From Terriglobia bacterium (GTDB lineage: Bacteria; Acidobacteriota; Terriglobia; Bryobacterales; Bryobacteraceae), in assembly GCA_020073615.1 (NCBI GenBank), contig JAIQEX010000054.1:1-41479 (forward strand): a DNA stretch of 41,479 nucleotides, in the 5' to 3' direction. Every line of letters begins with the position of its first letter. Positions within the stretch are counted from its first letter, which is position 1. The notes below the pieces were generated by a model. It was not told the origin of the DNA. It was given only the letters and a program-made list of their open reading frames with translations, and ran no database searches. Shown in pieces: positions 1 to 8,501 of this stretch. The position numbers and the translations under genes were made by a program.

Positions 1-19
1 AAGGAAGTTGGTCGCATAA

Positions 20-65
20 TGTTATAGTTCCGATCAGAACGTTTCTCCCAATCGGAACTATAACA
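20..65. repeat. 15-bp perfect inverted repeat
   Basis: Positions 20-34 and 51-65 are exact reverse complements separated by 16 bases. The arm core reads GTTATAGTTCCGAT. The right arm is followed by mixed sequence and not by a T-run, so it does not look like a typical intrinsic terminator on either strand. It lies upstream of the HEPN-like gene. It could be an operator, a mobile-element end or a terminator stem of a gene outside the window. Confidence 0.6.
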
Positions 66-281
66 AATCGGGACACTCTCGGCAACCAGATCTCAATGTG
101 CGGCTCCGCAGCTTTTTTACAGGCATGCCAAGCTGATTTGGCGGGTTGCAGATACTCCGCCCGTTAAGCCCAGTTATGATAGAGAACCGATCAATTGTGA
201 GTTGTTATTTTTGCGAAGGCCCTTAGATGGCACAACCGCGCGAACGCGGCCGGAAATAGCGATGACGACGCCATTCTGGAT

Positions 282-1094
282 TTGGCTGTTGCCTTCGAGG
301 CTCTTCTTGCGTTGCCGAAGGACGCCAAAACCGATCGTTTTGTCGATGCGATTGCCTTGCTTCTCGGCCGTGTCCCGCGCCTAAATCTGTGGGCTGAGCA
401 ATTCTATGCCACGCGTTCTGATGTCGCGCATGAGGGCAGGGCCGATCGCCTGCGGTTTATGCCGGCGAAGGCAAAAAGCCCATCTGACAGTCCGCTATAC
501 CAACCGCTCATGACATATGGACGGCAGGTCTTCCGATTATGCGTGGGCGCGGTGCTGTTCGGCGCTCACATTGCGGAGCAGGCCGGCTTGCAAGACAAGC
601 TCGTGACGAATCAGGAACGGTTTGAAGTGATATGCAAGACTCTCGCCGATTCGAGTCTGCCGGTCGAGGATCGTTTTGCAGCGATAGAGGACACGGTCGA
701 TGCCATCAACGAATACCGCTTCGTCTCCTCCGAGAAAGGCCTTCTGATCGAAACGATGCTGGGCGCTGTAAAGCTGACTGCCGCCAATCTCCTCGTTTGT
801 GATGCTTCACTGGATTCTGTCATCAAACGGCGGGTCGAAGGCCTGGCAACCGCGCGCAAGTCTACTGACTGTTACGAGGCGCTCGATGCGCTCCGCGCCT
901 ACACAGAGCTCAAATGGACTGAATTGCCCGCGCCGCGAACGCCGCACCGAGCGCTCTATACGCTCGCCGAGAGTGTTTGGCACTACACCTTCCTGCATTC
1001 CTGCACTATTTCTGGATCAAGCGCGAGCGGGAAAAAGAGAATCCACCTACTGATGGTGCGCAGAGCGGCGACGCGAACTAAAGTAGCGGCATAA
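282..1094 (+). CDS. Apea-like HEPN-domain protein, probably decayed at both ends
   Basis: The family call rests on a helical protein with a motif near residues 43-52 (FYATRSDVAHEGR) that resembles the R-x4-6-H signature of Apea-like HEPN domains. These domains occur in RNases of toxin-antitoxin and phage-defence systems and in uncharacterised proteins. The first codon used here is TTG. The frame stays open back to 201, after a stop at 198-200, and the extra residues (LRWHNRAN, then DDDAILDL) read like real family sequence, so the normal N-terminus seems lost. At 990-1005 an exact 8-bp tandem duplication (TTCCTGCA twice) shifts the frame. Removing one copy gives a charged C-terminus (LHYFWIKREREKENPP) that ends at 1081. 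No partner gene is visible. I infer a degenerate gene; function unknown. Confidence 0.5.
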   Translation: MAVAFEALLALPKDAKTDRFVDAIALLLGRVPRLNLWAEQFYATRSDVAHEGRADRLRFMPAKAKSPSDSPLYQPLMTYGRQVFRLCVGAVLFGAHIAEQAGLQDKLVTNQERFEVICKTLADSSLPVEDRFAAIEDTVDAINEYRFVSSEKGLLIETMLGAVKLTAANLLVCDASLDSVIKRRVEGLATARKSTDCYEALDALRAYTELKWTELPAPRTPHRALYTLAESVWHYTFLHSCTISGSSASGKKRIHLLMVRRAATRTKVAA

Positions 1095-1283
1095 AGCTTT
1101 TCTTAGGGTTAGTCGCCAGAATGCGGCCAGCGTGGGTGATCAGGCCCCGCGCCAAATTGCAGTGTGACGCCCTAGCCGTTGAAGTGAACCCACGCGGGCC
1201 CCAAGCCCGGTTCTGGAAAGGTGCCCGAGTGCCACCGGAAAAATGGCCCGCCCCATTGATCTGTTAAGTGAACGACATTGCCG
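1095..1283. other. Intergenic stretch with possible mobile-element residue
   Basis: No convincing gene is present. A short open stretch at about 1180-1267 can be read on either strand and has the look of insertion-sequence end DNA, but nothing in it is diagnostic. No terminator with a T-run was found after the HEPN-like gene or after dmsC. Confidence 0.3.
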
Positions 1284-2132
1284 TTAGAAAGGCTCGTACC
1301 GCGTCCCCAGCCAGTACATCACGGCGCGGCCCATCGCGGTGCCCAACACTACCGCCGCCAACATCGCTCCCGCGAAGGGGGTGATCTCCACTCTCTCCTG
1401 CGGCCAGAGCCGGACTGCGACCGCGGCCGGAAGCACGCTCACCAGGGCCAGGTAGCATCCCAGCCACCAGGAGTTCCTCGACGTCAGCCACTGCAGCACA
1501 CCCGCGAGTCGCGTCGCCGTGTACGGATCGTACGTCCGCCGTGACAGGTTCGTCATCATCCACAACGCGGCAATCAGCAGCAGCAAGCTCCCGGCCACCG
1601 TAGCGCTCAAGAACACGCGCAACAACCCGGTGTTCCCGCGCCACGATATCAGCACCGCGGGGGCCAGCCCGCCCAGCAACACGGCCGTACCCAGAAACGA
1701 CGCCGGAACCCATCCCGAATTCCACGCCGGTTGTGTGGGAACCGTGTAGAGAACCGCTCCCGCCACCACCGCCGCGAGGCCCGCCACGCTGGTGGCCGCG
1801 CCCAACACCAGGCGGCCCTCCGTTCTCCCCATCCACCAGAACCCGCTGTACGCCAGCGCCAGGAGCGCGAACAGCGCCGTCAACACAACTTCCAGGCTGA
1901 GTCGCGACTGCCCCAGGTTCAGCAGCGCTCGCCACGCCATCAGCGGACGGCCCAGGTGGGCCATCGAGAGCAGGAGCCCGCAAGCGATCACCGGAAAAAT
2001 CGCCATGGCGAGCGGGCGCATCAGCACCGCATCCGTGGGGCGGGCCCTGGTCTCGAACACCGTCGCCGCCAGCGCCAGCCCGCAGGCAAGCTGCGTCGCC
2101 AACGTGAACAGGATGAGCGGCCATTCCTTCAT
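1284..2132 (-). CDS. dmsC: DMSO reductase-type membrane anchor subunit (DmsC family)
   Basis: This 282-residue protein is almost entirely hydrophobic, with about eight predicted transmembrane helices and short charged loops. That matches the size and build of the DmsC anchor, which holds the catalytic and iron-sulfur subunits at the membrane and takes electrons from menaquinol. The ATG chosen at 2132 overlaps the stop of the upstream iron-sulfur gene (ATGA), a typical sign of translational coupling. Longer upstream frames run inside the iron-sulfur gene and are shadows. It is the last gene of the three-gene operon. The assignment rests on topology and context; an NrfD-type anchor is the alternative, but length and neighbours favour DmsC. 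Confidence 0.8.
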   Translation of the reverse strand: MKEWPLILFTLATQLACGLALAATVFETRARPTDAVLMRPLAMAIFPVIACGLLLSMAHLGRPLMAWRALLNLGQSRLSLEVVLTALFALLALAYSGFWWMGRTEGRLVLGAATSVAGLAAVVAGAVLYTVPTQPAWNSGWVPASFLGTAVLLGGLAPAVLISWRGNTGLLRVFLSATVAGSLLLLIAALWMMTNLSRRTYDPYTATRLAGVLQWLTSRNSWWLGCYLALVSVLPAAVAVRLWPQERVEITPFAGAMLAAVVLGTAMGRAVMYWLGTRYEPF

Positions 2133-2680
2133 GAGTGCGCCTCTTTCCGCACGCGATAGCGGATCGATGGCCTGGTGAGCGCCGGCGAGGGCAAGTCGCG
2201 TAGCGCGATGGTGGCGCCCGGACGCGCCGCGATCTCCGCAAGCGGGCCCACCTCGATGGCCCGCATGGGACACGCCGCCACGCACACCGGCTCCGCTTCG
2301 CCCAGGCACAGATTGCACTTCCGCACCCGGCCTTCGCGCGCGTCGTACTGCGGCGCTCCATAAGGACACAGCCAGGTGCAGTAGCGGCACCCGATGCACT
2401 TTTCGGGATCGTGCACCACGATGCCATCTTCAAACCTCTTGCTGTACGCTCCCGCCGGACAGCCCTGCACGCAGGCCGGCTCCGCGCAGTGGTTGCACGA
2501 CATGGACACGTTGTAGGCGAACACCGCCGGGAATTCGCCGCCCTCGAAGCTGCGCACCTTGCGAATCCTGCGCCCCACCGCCGCATCGTGAAAATCCTTG
2601 CAGGCGATCTCGCAGGTCTTGCAGTTGATGCACCTGGTGGCATCGACGAAGAACCCGATCTGCGCGCGAGCGGCGGCCAT
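2129..2680 (-). CDS. dmsB: Four-cluster ferredoxin subunit of DMSO reductase-type enzyme
   Basis: This 183-residue electron-transfer subunit has sixteen cysteines in four groups: C17/C20/C23/C27, C62/C65/C70/C74, C95/C98/C101/C105 and C122/C125/C133/C137. This is the DmsB pattern of four [4Fe-4S] clusters, which passes electrons from the membrane anchor to the molybdenum subunit. It has no signal peptide, as expected for a subunit exported together with its Tat-bearing catalytic partner. It starts 6 bases after the dmsA stop and overlaps dmsC by 4 bases. It is somewhat shorter than the E. coli protein, mainly at the C-terminus. Confidence 0.9.
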   Translation of the reverse strand: MAAARAQIGFFVDATRCINCKTCEIACKDFHDAAVGRRIRKVRSFEGGEFPAVFAYNVSMSCNHCAEPACVQGCPAGAYSKRFEDGIVVHDPEKCIGCRYCTWLCPYGAPQYDAREGRVRKCNLCLGEAEPVCVAACPMRAIEVGPLAEIAARPGATIALRDLPSPALTRPSIRYRVRKEAHS

Positions 2681-2686
2681 GGTCTG

Positions 2687-5044
2687 CTATACCTTCTTCA
2701 CTTCCACCAGAATGGTATGCTGCGCGTTGCCGTGCGCCAGCGGCGTGGCCTTCTGGCTGGTCAACACGTTGATGCATCCCCGCCGGCAGACGCCGTCCTT
2801 GCCGGGCGTGTACCAGGCGCCCTGCGGTATGGCCACCACGCCCGGTCGAATGCGTTTGGTGACCCGCGCCCGCGTCAGCAGCGCGCCCCGGTCGTTGAAC
2901 ACCTTCACGCGGTCGCCGTGGGCGATCGAACGCGCCGCTGCGTCGGACGGGCTGATCCACATCTGCTGCGGATCGGCCTCCTCCATCCACGGATCTTCGT
3001 CCCACGTGGAATGCGTGCGCCGCTTGTAGTGCGGCCCGATGCACTGCAGCGGATAGCGCCCGGCCAACTCGCCGGCGGGCCCTTCCCACGCCGGAATGTA
3101 GTGCGGCACGCCGGGAATGCCGGGCTGGTTCATCTCGTAGAGCGTCTTGGAGAAGATCTCCACTTTGCCCGAGGGCGTCGGAAACGGATGCCCCGCGGGA
3201 TCGCGGATCTCTTTTTCGAACGCCACGTACTCTTCCGGATCTTTGCGGTAGAAGCCCCGCTCGCGCAGCTCGTCGTAGGAGGGGAACCCGGGATCCTTCC
3301 GCCGCGCCTCGCGGACAAGCTGCTCGAGCCACTGCTCCTCGGTCCTGCCCTCGGTAAACGCTTCCCCGATCCCCAACCGCTCCGCCACGCGGCTCAGCCA
3401 CCAGTAATCGTGCCTGCACTCGTACGGCGGCTCCACCACCTTGTTGCCGAACACGATGTACCGCTCGCCCGACCACGGGACGCCGATGTCCGAACGCTCC
3501 AGCGAATTGTCGGCCGGCAGCAGGATGTCGGCGAAGCGCGCGCTGGGCGTCAGGAAGTGGTCCGACACCACGATGCACTCGACCAGCGCTTCATCGCGCA
3601 GGATGCGCACCGTGCGGTTGATGTCCGCGTGCTGGTTCACCAGCGTGTTGCCGGCGAGATTGAAAATGAACTTGATATTGCTCGCGAGCGGTCCGTTCTG
3701 GACGCCATCCGCTGCCGTCATCTCGGTGCCGCGCACGATGGCGTCGGTCCACAGAAACACCGGAATCTTTGCCTTGACCGGGTTGTCTCCGGTGGGCAGG
3801 CCGCCGATGGGGATCTCGATGCGCCGGCCGCCCTCGCCGCCGCCCCAGCCGCCGCCCGCGACGCCCAGGTTGCCGGTCATCGACGCCAGCGCGATGCCCG
3901 CCCGCACCGATTCCTCGCCGTGCGCGTGACGCTGCGGCCCCAGCCCCTGCAACAACTGCGCCGGATGGAGCGTGCCGTATTCCCGCGCCAGGTTGCGAAT
4001 CGCGTGCGCCTCGATGCCGGTGATCTCCGCGGCCCACTCCGGCGTTTTCGCCACACCGTCGGACCGCCCCAGCACGTAGCTTTCGTACGACTGCCCGGCC
4101 GGCACGCCCGCGGGCATGTGTTCTTCGTCGAAGCCGATGCAGTACGTATCGAGAAACTCCCGGTTGCACAGGTTCTCGGTGATCAGCACGTGGGCCATGG
4201 CCACGAACAGCGCCGCGTCGGTAGTGGGCTTGAGCGGCAGCCACTCGTCGGCAAACGTCGCCGCCGTCTCGGTGAGCCGCGGATCGATAGCCACCACCCT
4301 TGCCCCCGCTTCTTTGGCGCGCGCCAGGTAGTAGTTCGAATTGGTCTCAAAAATCGTTTCCGCGGGATTGAATCCGTTGAGGATGATGAGCTTCGAATGT
4401 TCCAGCGTCTGGTATGAGCTGGTGTCGCGATACCCCGTCACGAAGGGCGCCGTGTAACTCAGGCACGCGGAGCTGTAGCTGTTGTACCGCGCCAGGTACC
4501 CGCCCATCAGGTTCATCAGGCGCTGCGCGGCGGCGTGCCCGCTGATGAGGCCGCAATCTCCGGTGGCGTACTGGATGTACACCGACGCGGGGCCGTGGCG
4601 CTCCACCATGCGCTTCAGATTGGCCGCGATGGAGTCGATCGCCTCGTCCCACGAAATGCGCTGGAACTTCGCTTCGCCACGCTCGCCCACGCGCTTCATG
4701 GGGTAGCGCAGGCGCGCCGGATTGCGCAGGCGGCTGCGCATGGCGCGGCCTTTCAGGCAGGCGCGCAACTGGGGCCGGCCGGCGGTGTCGGGCGAATCGT
4801 CGGTGCTGATGCGGGTGATGACGCCATCCTTTATATGCGCCTTCAGGTGGCACCGGCCGCCGCAGTTGTGATTGCAGGCCACAGCGACAATCTTCGTGCC
4901 GCCGGCCGCCGCCACCCCCGCCGCTCCCGCCAGCGGCCAGCGGCCCAGTAGCTCGCCCGCCGCCAGCCCCGCGCCCGCCGCTCCGGAAAGTCTCAGGAAG
5001 AGCCGGCGGTCCACCAGGGTGCGATCATGCTCGTTCGTCTTCAT
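2687..5044 (-). CDS. dmsA: Molybdopterin oxidoreductase, DMSO reductase catalytic subunit (DmsA type)
   Basis: This 785-residue catalytic subunit reduces an S- or N-oxide, or a related acceptor, at a bis-molybdopterin centre. A Tat signal is visible at the N-terminus (R13-R14-L-F-L, then an Ala/Gly-rich stretch). The FS0 cluster cysteines are C57, C61, C65 and C96, with RACLKGR after the last spacing. The segment after it (YPMKRVGERGEAKFQRISW) follows E. coli DmsA closely. The motif YNSYSSA at 187-193 corresponds to the DmsA region (DYSSA) that carries the serine ligand to molybdenum, so the enzyme belongs to the serine-ligated group. No DmsD/TorD-type chaperone gene is in the window. The actual substrate cannot be read from sequence. 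It is first in the operon, and its start lies 9 bases from a -10-like TAGTAT. Confidence 0.9.
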   Translation of the reverse strand: MKTNEHDRTLVDRRLFLRLSGAAGAGLAAGELLGRWPLAGAAGVAAAGGTKIVAVACNHNCGGRCHLKAHIKDGVITRISTDDSPDTAGRPQLRACLKGRAMRSRLRNPARLRYPMKRVGERGEAKFQRISWDEAIDSIAANLKRMVERHGPASVYIQYATGDCGLISGHAAAQRLMNLMGGYLARYNSYSSACLSYTAPFVTGYRDTSSYQTLEHSKLIILNGFNPAETIFETNSNYYLARAKEAGARVVAIDPRLTETAATFADEWLPLKPTTDAALFVAMAHVLITENLCNREFLDTYCIGFDEEHMPAGVPAGQSYESYVLGRSDGVAKTPEWAAEITGIEAHAIRNLAREYGTLHPAQLLQGLGPQRHAHGEESVRAGIALASMTGNLGVAGGGWGGGEGGRRIEIPIGGLPTGDNPVKAKIPVFLWTDAIVRGTEMTAADGVQNGPLASNIKFIFNLAGNTLVNQHADINRTVRILRDEALVECIVVSDHFLTPSARFADILLPADNSLERSDIGVPWSGERYIVFGNKVVEPPYECRHDYWWLSRVAERLGIGEAFTEGRTEEQWLEQLVREARRKDPGFPSYDELRERGFYRKDPEEYVAFEKEIRDPAGHPFPTPSGKVEIFSKTLYEMNQPGIPGVPHYIPAWEGPAGELAGRYPLQCIGPHYKRRTHSTWDEDPWMEEADPQQMWISPSDAAARSIAHGDRVKVFNDRGALLTRARVTKRIRPGVVAIPQGAWYTPGKDGVCRRGCINVLTSQKATPLAHGNAQHTILVEVKKV

Positions 5045-5053
5045 CCGCGGCCC

Positions 5054-5059
5054 ATACTA
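5054..5059 (-). promoter_or_regulatory. -10-like element (TAGTAT) for dmsABC
   Basis: TAGTAT on the minus strand lies 9 bases before the dmsA ATG. That would put transcription start only 2-3 bases before, or at, the start codon. No good -35 hexamer is visible. It shares a 57-bp divergent spacer with the DUF362 gene. Confidence 0.4.
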
Positions 5060-5089
5060 CGTTTATCAGATTTCAGCCTCTTCTTCACT

Positions 5090-5095
5090 TATAAT
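5090..5095 (+). promoter_or_regulatory. Perfect -10 hexamer (TATAAT) for the DUF362 gene
   Basis: A consensus TATAAT is separated from the ATG at 5102 by 6 bases, so transcription should begin at about the first base of the start codon (leaderless message). No clear -35 is seen at 16-18 bp upstream. Confidence 0.5.
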
Positions 5096-5101
5096 CGGGG
5101 T

Positions 5102-6628
5102 ATGCCGCACGACCAATGCCCCCGCCGCGCCCGCTCCCGCCGGCAGAAGATCGCCCTTCTGGCGGGCCTCGCCTCCCTGATCTGGTTCCTGGTGCGCGTG
5201 ATTCCCAAGCCTTCGCGCGCCTCTTATCCCTGCCAGCGCGCCGCCGCACCGCTGGCCAGCGGGTTCGTCATCTGGCTGGTGGGATTGCTGAGCGTCCGCG
5301 CTCTCAAGCGTTCCCGCTATGCGCTGGCGGGCGTCGTCCTGGCAGGAGCGGTGGTGGCCATATGGCTGCCGCTGGCCTTCACCGACGATGTCGGCGCGCA
5401 GGAGGCCTTCGTTCCCTCCGACGCGCCCAACACGCCCATCGGCGTCGGCAAAGGCATCTTCCCCGGCCGCGTGGTCTGGGCCCACGAGCCCGCCGCCGCC
5501 AAATGGGACGGCAAGACCGGCGACTGGTGGGACGACGCGAATTCCGATCAGCGCCTCATCAGCACCATGCTCTCCGGCGCCGTGAAATCGCTCGCCGGCA
5601 AGAAGACCGAAAAGGAAGCCTGGGACGCGCTCTTCCGCCACTTCAACCTGACCCACGGCGCGGGGAAATCGGGCTACCGCGCGGGTGAAAAGATCGCCAT
5701 CAAGATCAACGAAAACCAGAACCGCTCGGGCACGTGGACCACTGGCCAGGCGGTGCCCAGCCCGCACATGGTCTATGCGCTGGTGGCCTCGCTCATCGAG
5801 GTGGCCGGCGTGCGCGGCGAGAACATCACCGTCTACGATGCCAGCCGCGTGATCGGCGAGCCCATCGTCAAAAAGATCCGCGCCAATGCGAGCGCCGATT
5901 TCCAGGCGGTGCGCTTCGTCGCCGGCCGGCCGGGCGGCACGGGACAGATTGCCGCCGAGAGCGACCCCGCCAACGCCGTGCACTTCGCCGACCCCGCCAT
6001 CCCCGATGCCTACCTCCCCAAGGCCGCCACCGAAGCCCGGTACCTCATCAACTTCGCGCTGCTGCGGGCACACATCCTGTTCGGCGTGACCCTCACCGCC
6101 AAGAACCATTTTGGCGAAGTCTACTTTCCCAACAACGGCGGTTGGACCCCCAGACCGCTGCACGCCTTCGGCGGGCGCACCCGCCCGCTGGGCTCTTACA
6201 ACTGCCTGGTGGACCTGATGGGCCACAAACAACTGGGAGGCAAGACGCTGCTCTACCTGGTCGACGGCCTGTACCCCGGCGAGCACAACGAAACCAAGGT
6301 GACCAAGTTCGCTTCCTTCGGCGACCAGTGGGCCGCCAGCCTGTTGGCCTCCCAGGACCCGGTCGCCATCGACTCCGTGGGTCTGGATTTCCTGCGCAAC
6401 GAGCCCAAGGCCACGCAGGTCCGCGGCACCGCCGACGCCTACCTGCACGAAGCCGCGCTGGCCGCGAAGCCGCCCTCGGGAACGGTCTACGATCCCGCCC
6501 GCGAAGGCAAGCCGCTCGCCAGCCTGGGCGTCCACGAACACTGGAACAACGCGACCGGCCGCCAGTACTCGCGCAACCTGGGCAAGCAGGAGGGCATCGA
6601 GCTGGTGACTCTGCCCCCGTCGAACTAG
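5102..6628 (+). CDS. Membrane-anchored DUF362 domain protein
   Basis: This 508-residue protein starts with about three hydrophobic segments (near residues 17-34, 50-66 and 73-92), followed by a large domain. Features such as KIAIKINENQ, HMVYALVASLIEVAGV, ITVYDASRVIG, AKNHFGEVYF and LLASQDPVAIDSVGLDFL are typical of DUF362. Many family members carry ferredoxin-type cysteine motifs; this one does not. The biochemical role of DUF362 is not established, although such proteins are often found near redox or cofactor genes. It is transcribed divergently from dmsABC, which may only reflect shared promoter space. The ATG at 5102 was chosen because it lies 6 bases after TATAAT; a longer frame from 5027 runs into dmsA and is unlikely. 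Confidence 0.8.
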   Translation: MPHDQCPRRARSRRQKIALLAGLASLIWFLVRVIPKPSRASYPCQRAAAPLASGFVIWLVGLLSVRALKRSRYALAGVVLAGAVVAIWLPLAFTDDVGAQEAFVPSDAPNTPIGVGKGIFPGRVVWAHEPAAAKWDGKTGDWWDDANSDQRLISTMLSGAVKSLAGKKTEKEAWDALFRHFNLTHGAGKSGYRAGEKIAIKINENQNRSGTWTTGQAVPSPHMVYALVASLIEVAGVRGENITVYDASRVIGEPIVKKIRANASADFQAVRFVAGRPGGTGQIAAESDPANAVHFADPAIPDAYLPKAATEARYLINFALLRAHILFGVTLTAKNHFGEVYFPNNGGWTPRPLHAFGGRTRPLGSYNCLVDLMGHKQLGGKTLLYLVDGLYPGEHNETKVTKFASFGDQWAASLLASQDPVAIDSVGLDFLRNEPKATQVRGTADAYLHEAALAAKPPSGTVYDPAREGKPLASLGVHEHWNNATGRQYSRNLGKQEGIELVTLPPSN

Positions 6629-6638
6629 CGGGCTCCGG

Positions 6639-8363
6639 CTACGCCAACCCGACGCGGCGCAGCATTTCGTGGAACCGGGGAGCGGAGCGTAGCGGATCGA
6701 AAAGCGGCATAATCCGCAGCCAGAAAAGGCCGGTGTCCCGATCTCCGTATGCCTTCTCCAGCCAGTCAAATGCCCGGTCCTGATCTCCGGTGGCCGCATA
6801 GAGGAACACGAAGCACCGGGGCAGCACCGGTTCCCGCTCCCTCCTCGACAACAGTTGTTGCAGCATCGAAACGGCAACATCGATATGTCCCGCCCTGGCA
6901 TGCGCAACTCCCAGATAGGCCACCGACAAGGCATCCGGCGAAATTGCGGCGCCCCGTTCCAGGGCGGCAATCGCCTCGGCGTATCGCGACCTGCACAACT
7001 CCGCGAGCCCGAGTCCCCGCCAGGCCAGCAGCGATTCGGGGAACAGTTCCAGGGTCTTGCGCGCCTGCTCGGCCGCCCGGTCGTAATCCCTCACGAACAG
7101 GTAAATCCAGGCCATGTTCGCATTCACGTACTGCGACAGCGGATCCAGGTCCAAAGCCATCCGCATCTCGCTCACAGCCCGCGGCTGGTCTTTGCCGGTG
7201 GTGATCAGGAAGACGGAGTAGACCATGTGCGCGTGCTCGTCGCTGGGGTTGAGCTGAATGGCGCGGAGGGCCTCCGCTTGGCAGGTGGCCAGGTCCCAGT
7301 CGCAGACCCAAACGGCCCAGGCGAACGCCCAGTGCGCGGAGCTCAGCGAATCGTCGAGCGCCAGCGCGTGGAGCGCGGCCTCTTTCGATTTTTGAAACGC
7401 ATCGTGAAGCGAAAGATGCCCCCAATGCCCCAGCAATGCGTAACAGTCCGCCATATGGGCGTAGGCCAAAGCGTGAGCAGGATCCTTCTCCAGCGCCAAG
7501 CGGAAGTAATCCAGAGCTCTTTCAAAGCTCTCCCGCGTCCACTGGCCCATATGATGCCGGCCCCTAAGGTACGCCAGGTGCGCTTCCGGATCGACGGGAT
7601 GCGGGCAGTCTAGCCGCCTTTTCTCGGCGGGCGTCAAAGACACCCGTACCGCCTCCGCGATGGCCTGAGCGACCTGTCCCTGGATGGTGAGGATGTCGCC
7701 CATCTCGCACTCGTAGCTCTTGGCCCACAGGTGCCGCTCGGGTGCGGCCTGCACCAGTTGAGCCGTGATGCGGACACGGCCGCCGGCCTGCAGGACGGAC
7801 CCTTCGACGACCGCGTCCGTCTTCAATTCCCGGGCGATCTCCGGAAGGGTTCTTCGGGTGCCTTTGAGATGGAGCACCGACTGCCGTGAGATCACGCGCA
7901 AGGTGCTGACATTCCCGAGTGCGGTAGTGAGCGCATCGGCTACGCCATCGGCGAAAAAATCCTGTTCCGGATCATGGTTCAAGTTCTCGAAAGGCAGCAC
8001 CGCCAGTGTGGGTGGAGCCGCCCGCACCGGCTCCACCGGGGCGATAAAGCGGTACCCCAGCCGCGGCAGCGTCTCGATGAACCGGGGCTTCGCCGTGCAA
8101 TCTCCCAGCACCACGCGCAGCCGGTTCACGGTACTGTTCAGGCTGTTGTCGAAGTCGACGAAGACGCCTTGCGGCCACAGACGGTGTCGCAATTCCTCGC
8201 GGGTGACCAGCTCGCCGGGGTGTTCTAAAAGCGCGACCAGGGCCTGGAACGATTTTCCCCGCAGCTTCATCCGGACACCGTGCTTGCGCAACTCCCCGGT
8301 CCGGACATCGGCGCCATAAGGGCCGAAGCGAAATGTCGCCGGGCTGCTTGCGGGCGGGTCCAT
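6639..8363 (-). CDS. Winged-helix (OmpR/CadC-type) one-component regulator with TPR repeats
   Basis: This 574-residue protein is a predicted soluble transcription regulator. Residues about 8-108 form an OmpR/PhoB-type winged helix (KSFQALVALLEHPGELVTREELRHRLWP and the RLGYRF hairpin end). Residues about 117-260 resemble the TolB/FlgO-like alpha/beta domain often found behind this helix (LAVLPFENL, DGVADALTTALG, DAVVEGSVL). The rest is a TPR array of about eight repeats, ending in the DRDTGLFWLRIMPLFDPLR segment common in acidobacterial paralogues. No transmembrane helix or phospho-acceptor domain is seen. It is divergent from the secreted hydrolase gene, a possible target, and has a well-formed promoter of its own. 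The ligand or signal is unknown. Confidence 0.85.
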   Translation of the reverse strand: MDPPASSPATFRFGPYGADVRTGELRKHGVRMKLRGKSFQALVALLEHPGELVTREELRHRLWPQGVFVDFDNSLNSTVNRLRVVLGDCTAKPRFIETLPRLGYRFIAPVEPVRAAPPTLAVLPFENLNHDPEQDFFADGVADALTTALGNVSTLRVISRQSVLHLKGTRRTLPEIARELKTDAVVEGSVLQAGGRVRITAQLVQAAPERHLWAKSYECEMGDILTIQGQVAQAIAEAVRVSLTPAEKRRLDCPHPVDPEAHLAYLRGRHHMGQWTRESFERALDYFRLALEKDPAHALAYAHMADCYALLGHWGHLSLHDAFQKSKEAALHALALDDSLSSAHWAFAWAVWVCDWDLATCQAEALRAIQLNPSDEHAHMVYSVFLITTGKDQPRAVSEMRMALDLDPLSQYVNANMAWIYLFVRDYDRAAEQARKTLELFPESLLAWRGLGLAELCRSRYAEAIAALERGAAISPDALSVAYLGVAHARAGHIDVAVSMLQQLLSRREREPVLPRCFVFLYAATGDQDRAFDWLEKAYGDRDTGLFWLRIMPLFDPLRSAPRFHEMLRRVGLA

Positions 8364-8371
8364 GCAAGATC

Positions 8372-8400
8372 AGCCTAGCGCCAACATGAATCGGAGTCAA
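8372..8400 (-). promoter_or_regulatory. Sigma-70-type promoter of the winged-helix/TPR gene
   Basis: On the minus strand TTGACT (8400-8395), a 17-bp spacer and TAGGCT (8377-8372) form a good housekeeping promoter. The -10 is 8 bases from the ATG at 8363, so the message would be nearly or fully leaderless. Confidence 0.6.
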
Positions 8401-8501
8401 CGGTCCTGAAATCATGTTCTTGGGTGGTGAGAAGACTTCAAGACGCAAGTGAGGAGAATGCCGTGCGGCGGAGGCGCAAACTGTTGCTGGATGGAACTCC
8501 C

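Noticed and set aside
1140-1270. Possible IS21-type transposase remnant.
   Set aside because: Only a vague impression from composition; no motif or inverted terminal repeat could be shown.
2411-4417. Plus-strand open frame of 668 codons opposite dmsA/dmsB.
   Set aside because: Shadow of the well-supported molybdoenzyme genes; rich in Arg, His and Pro with no domains.
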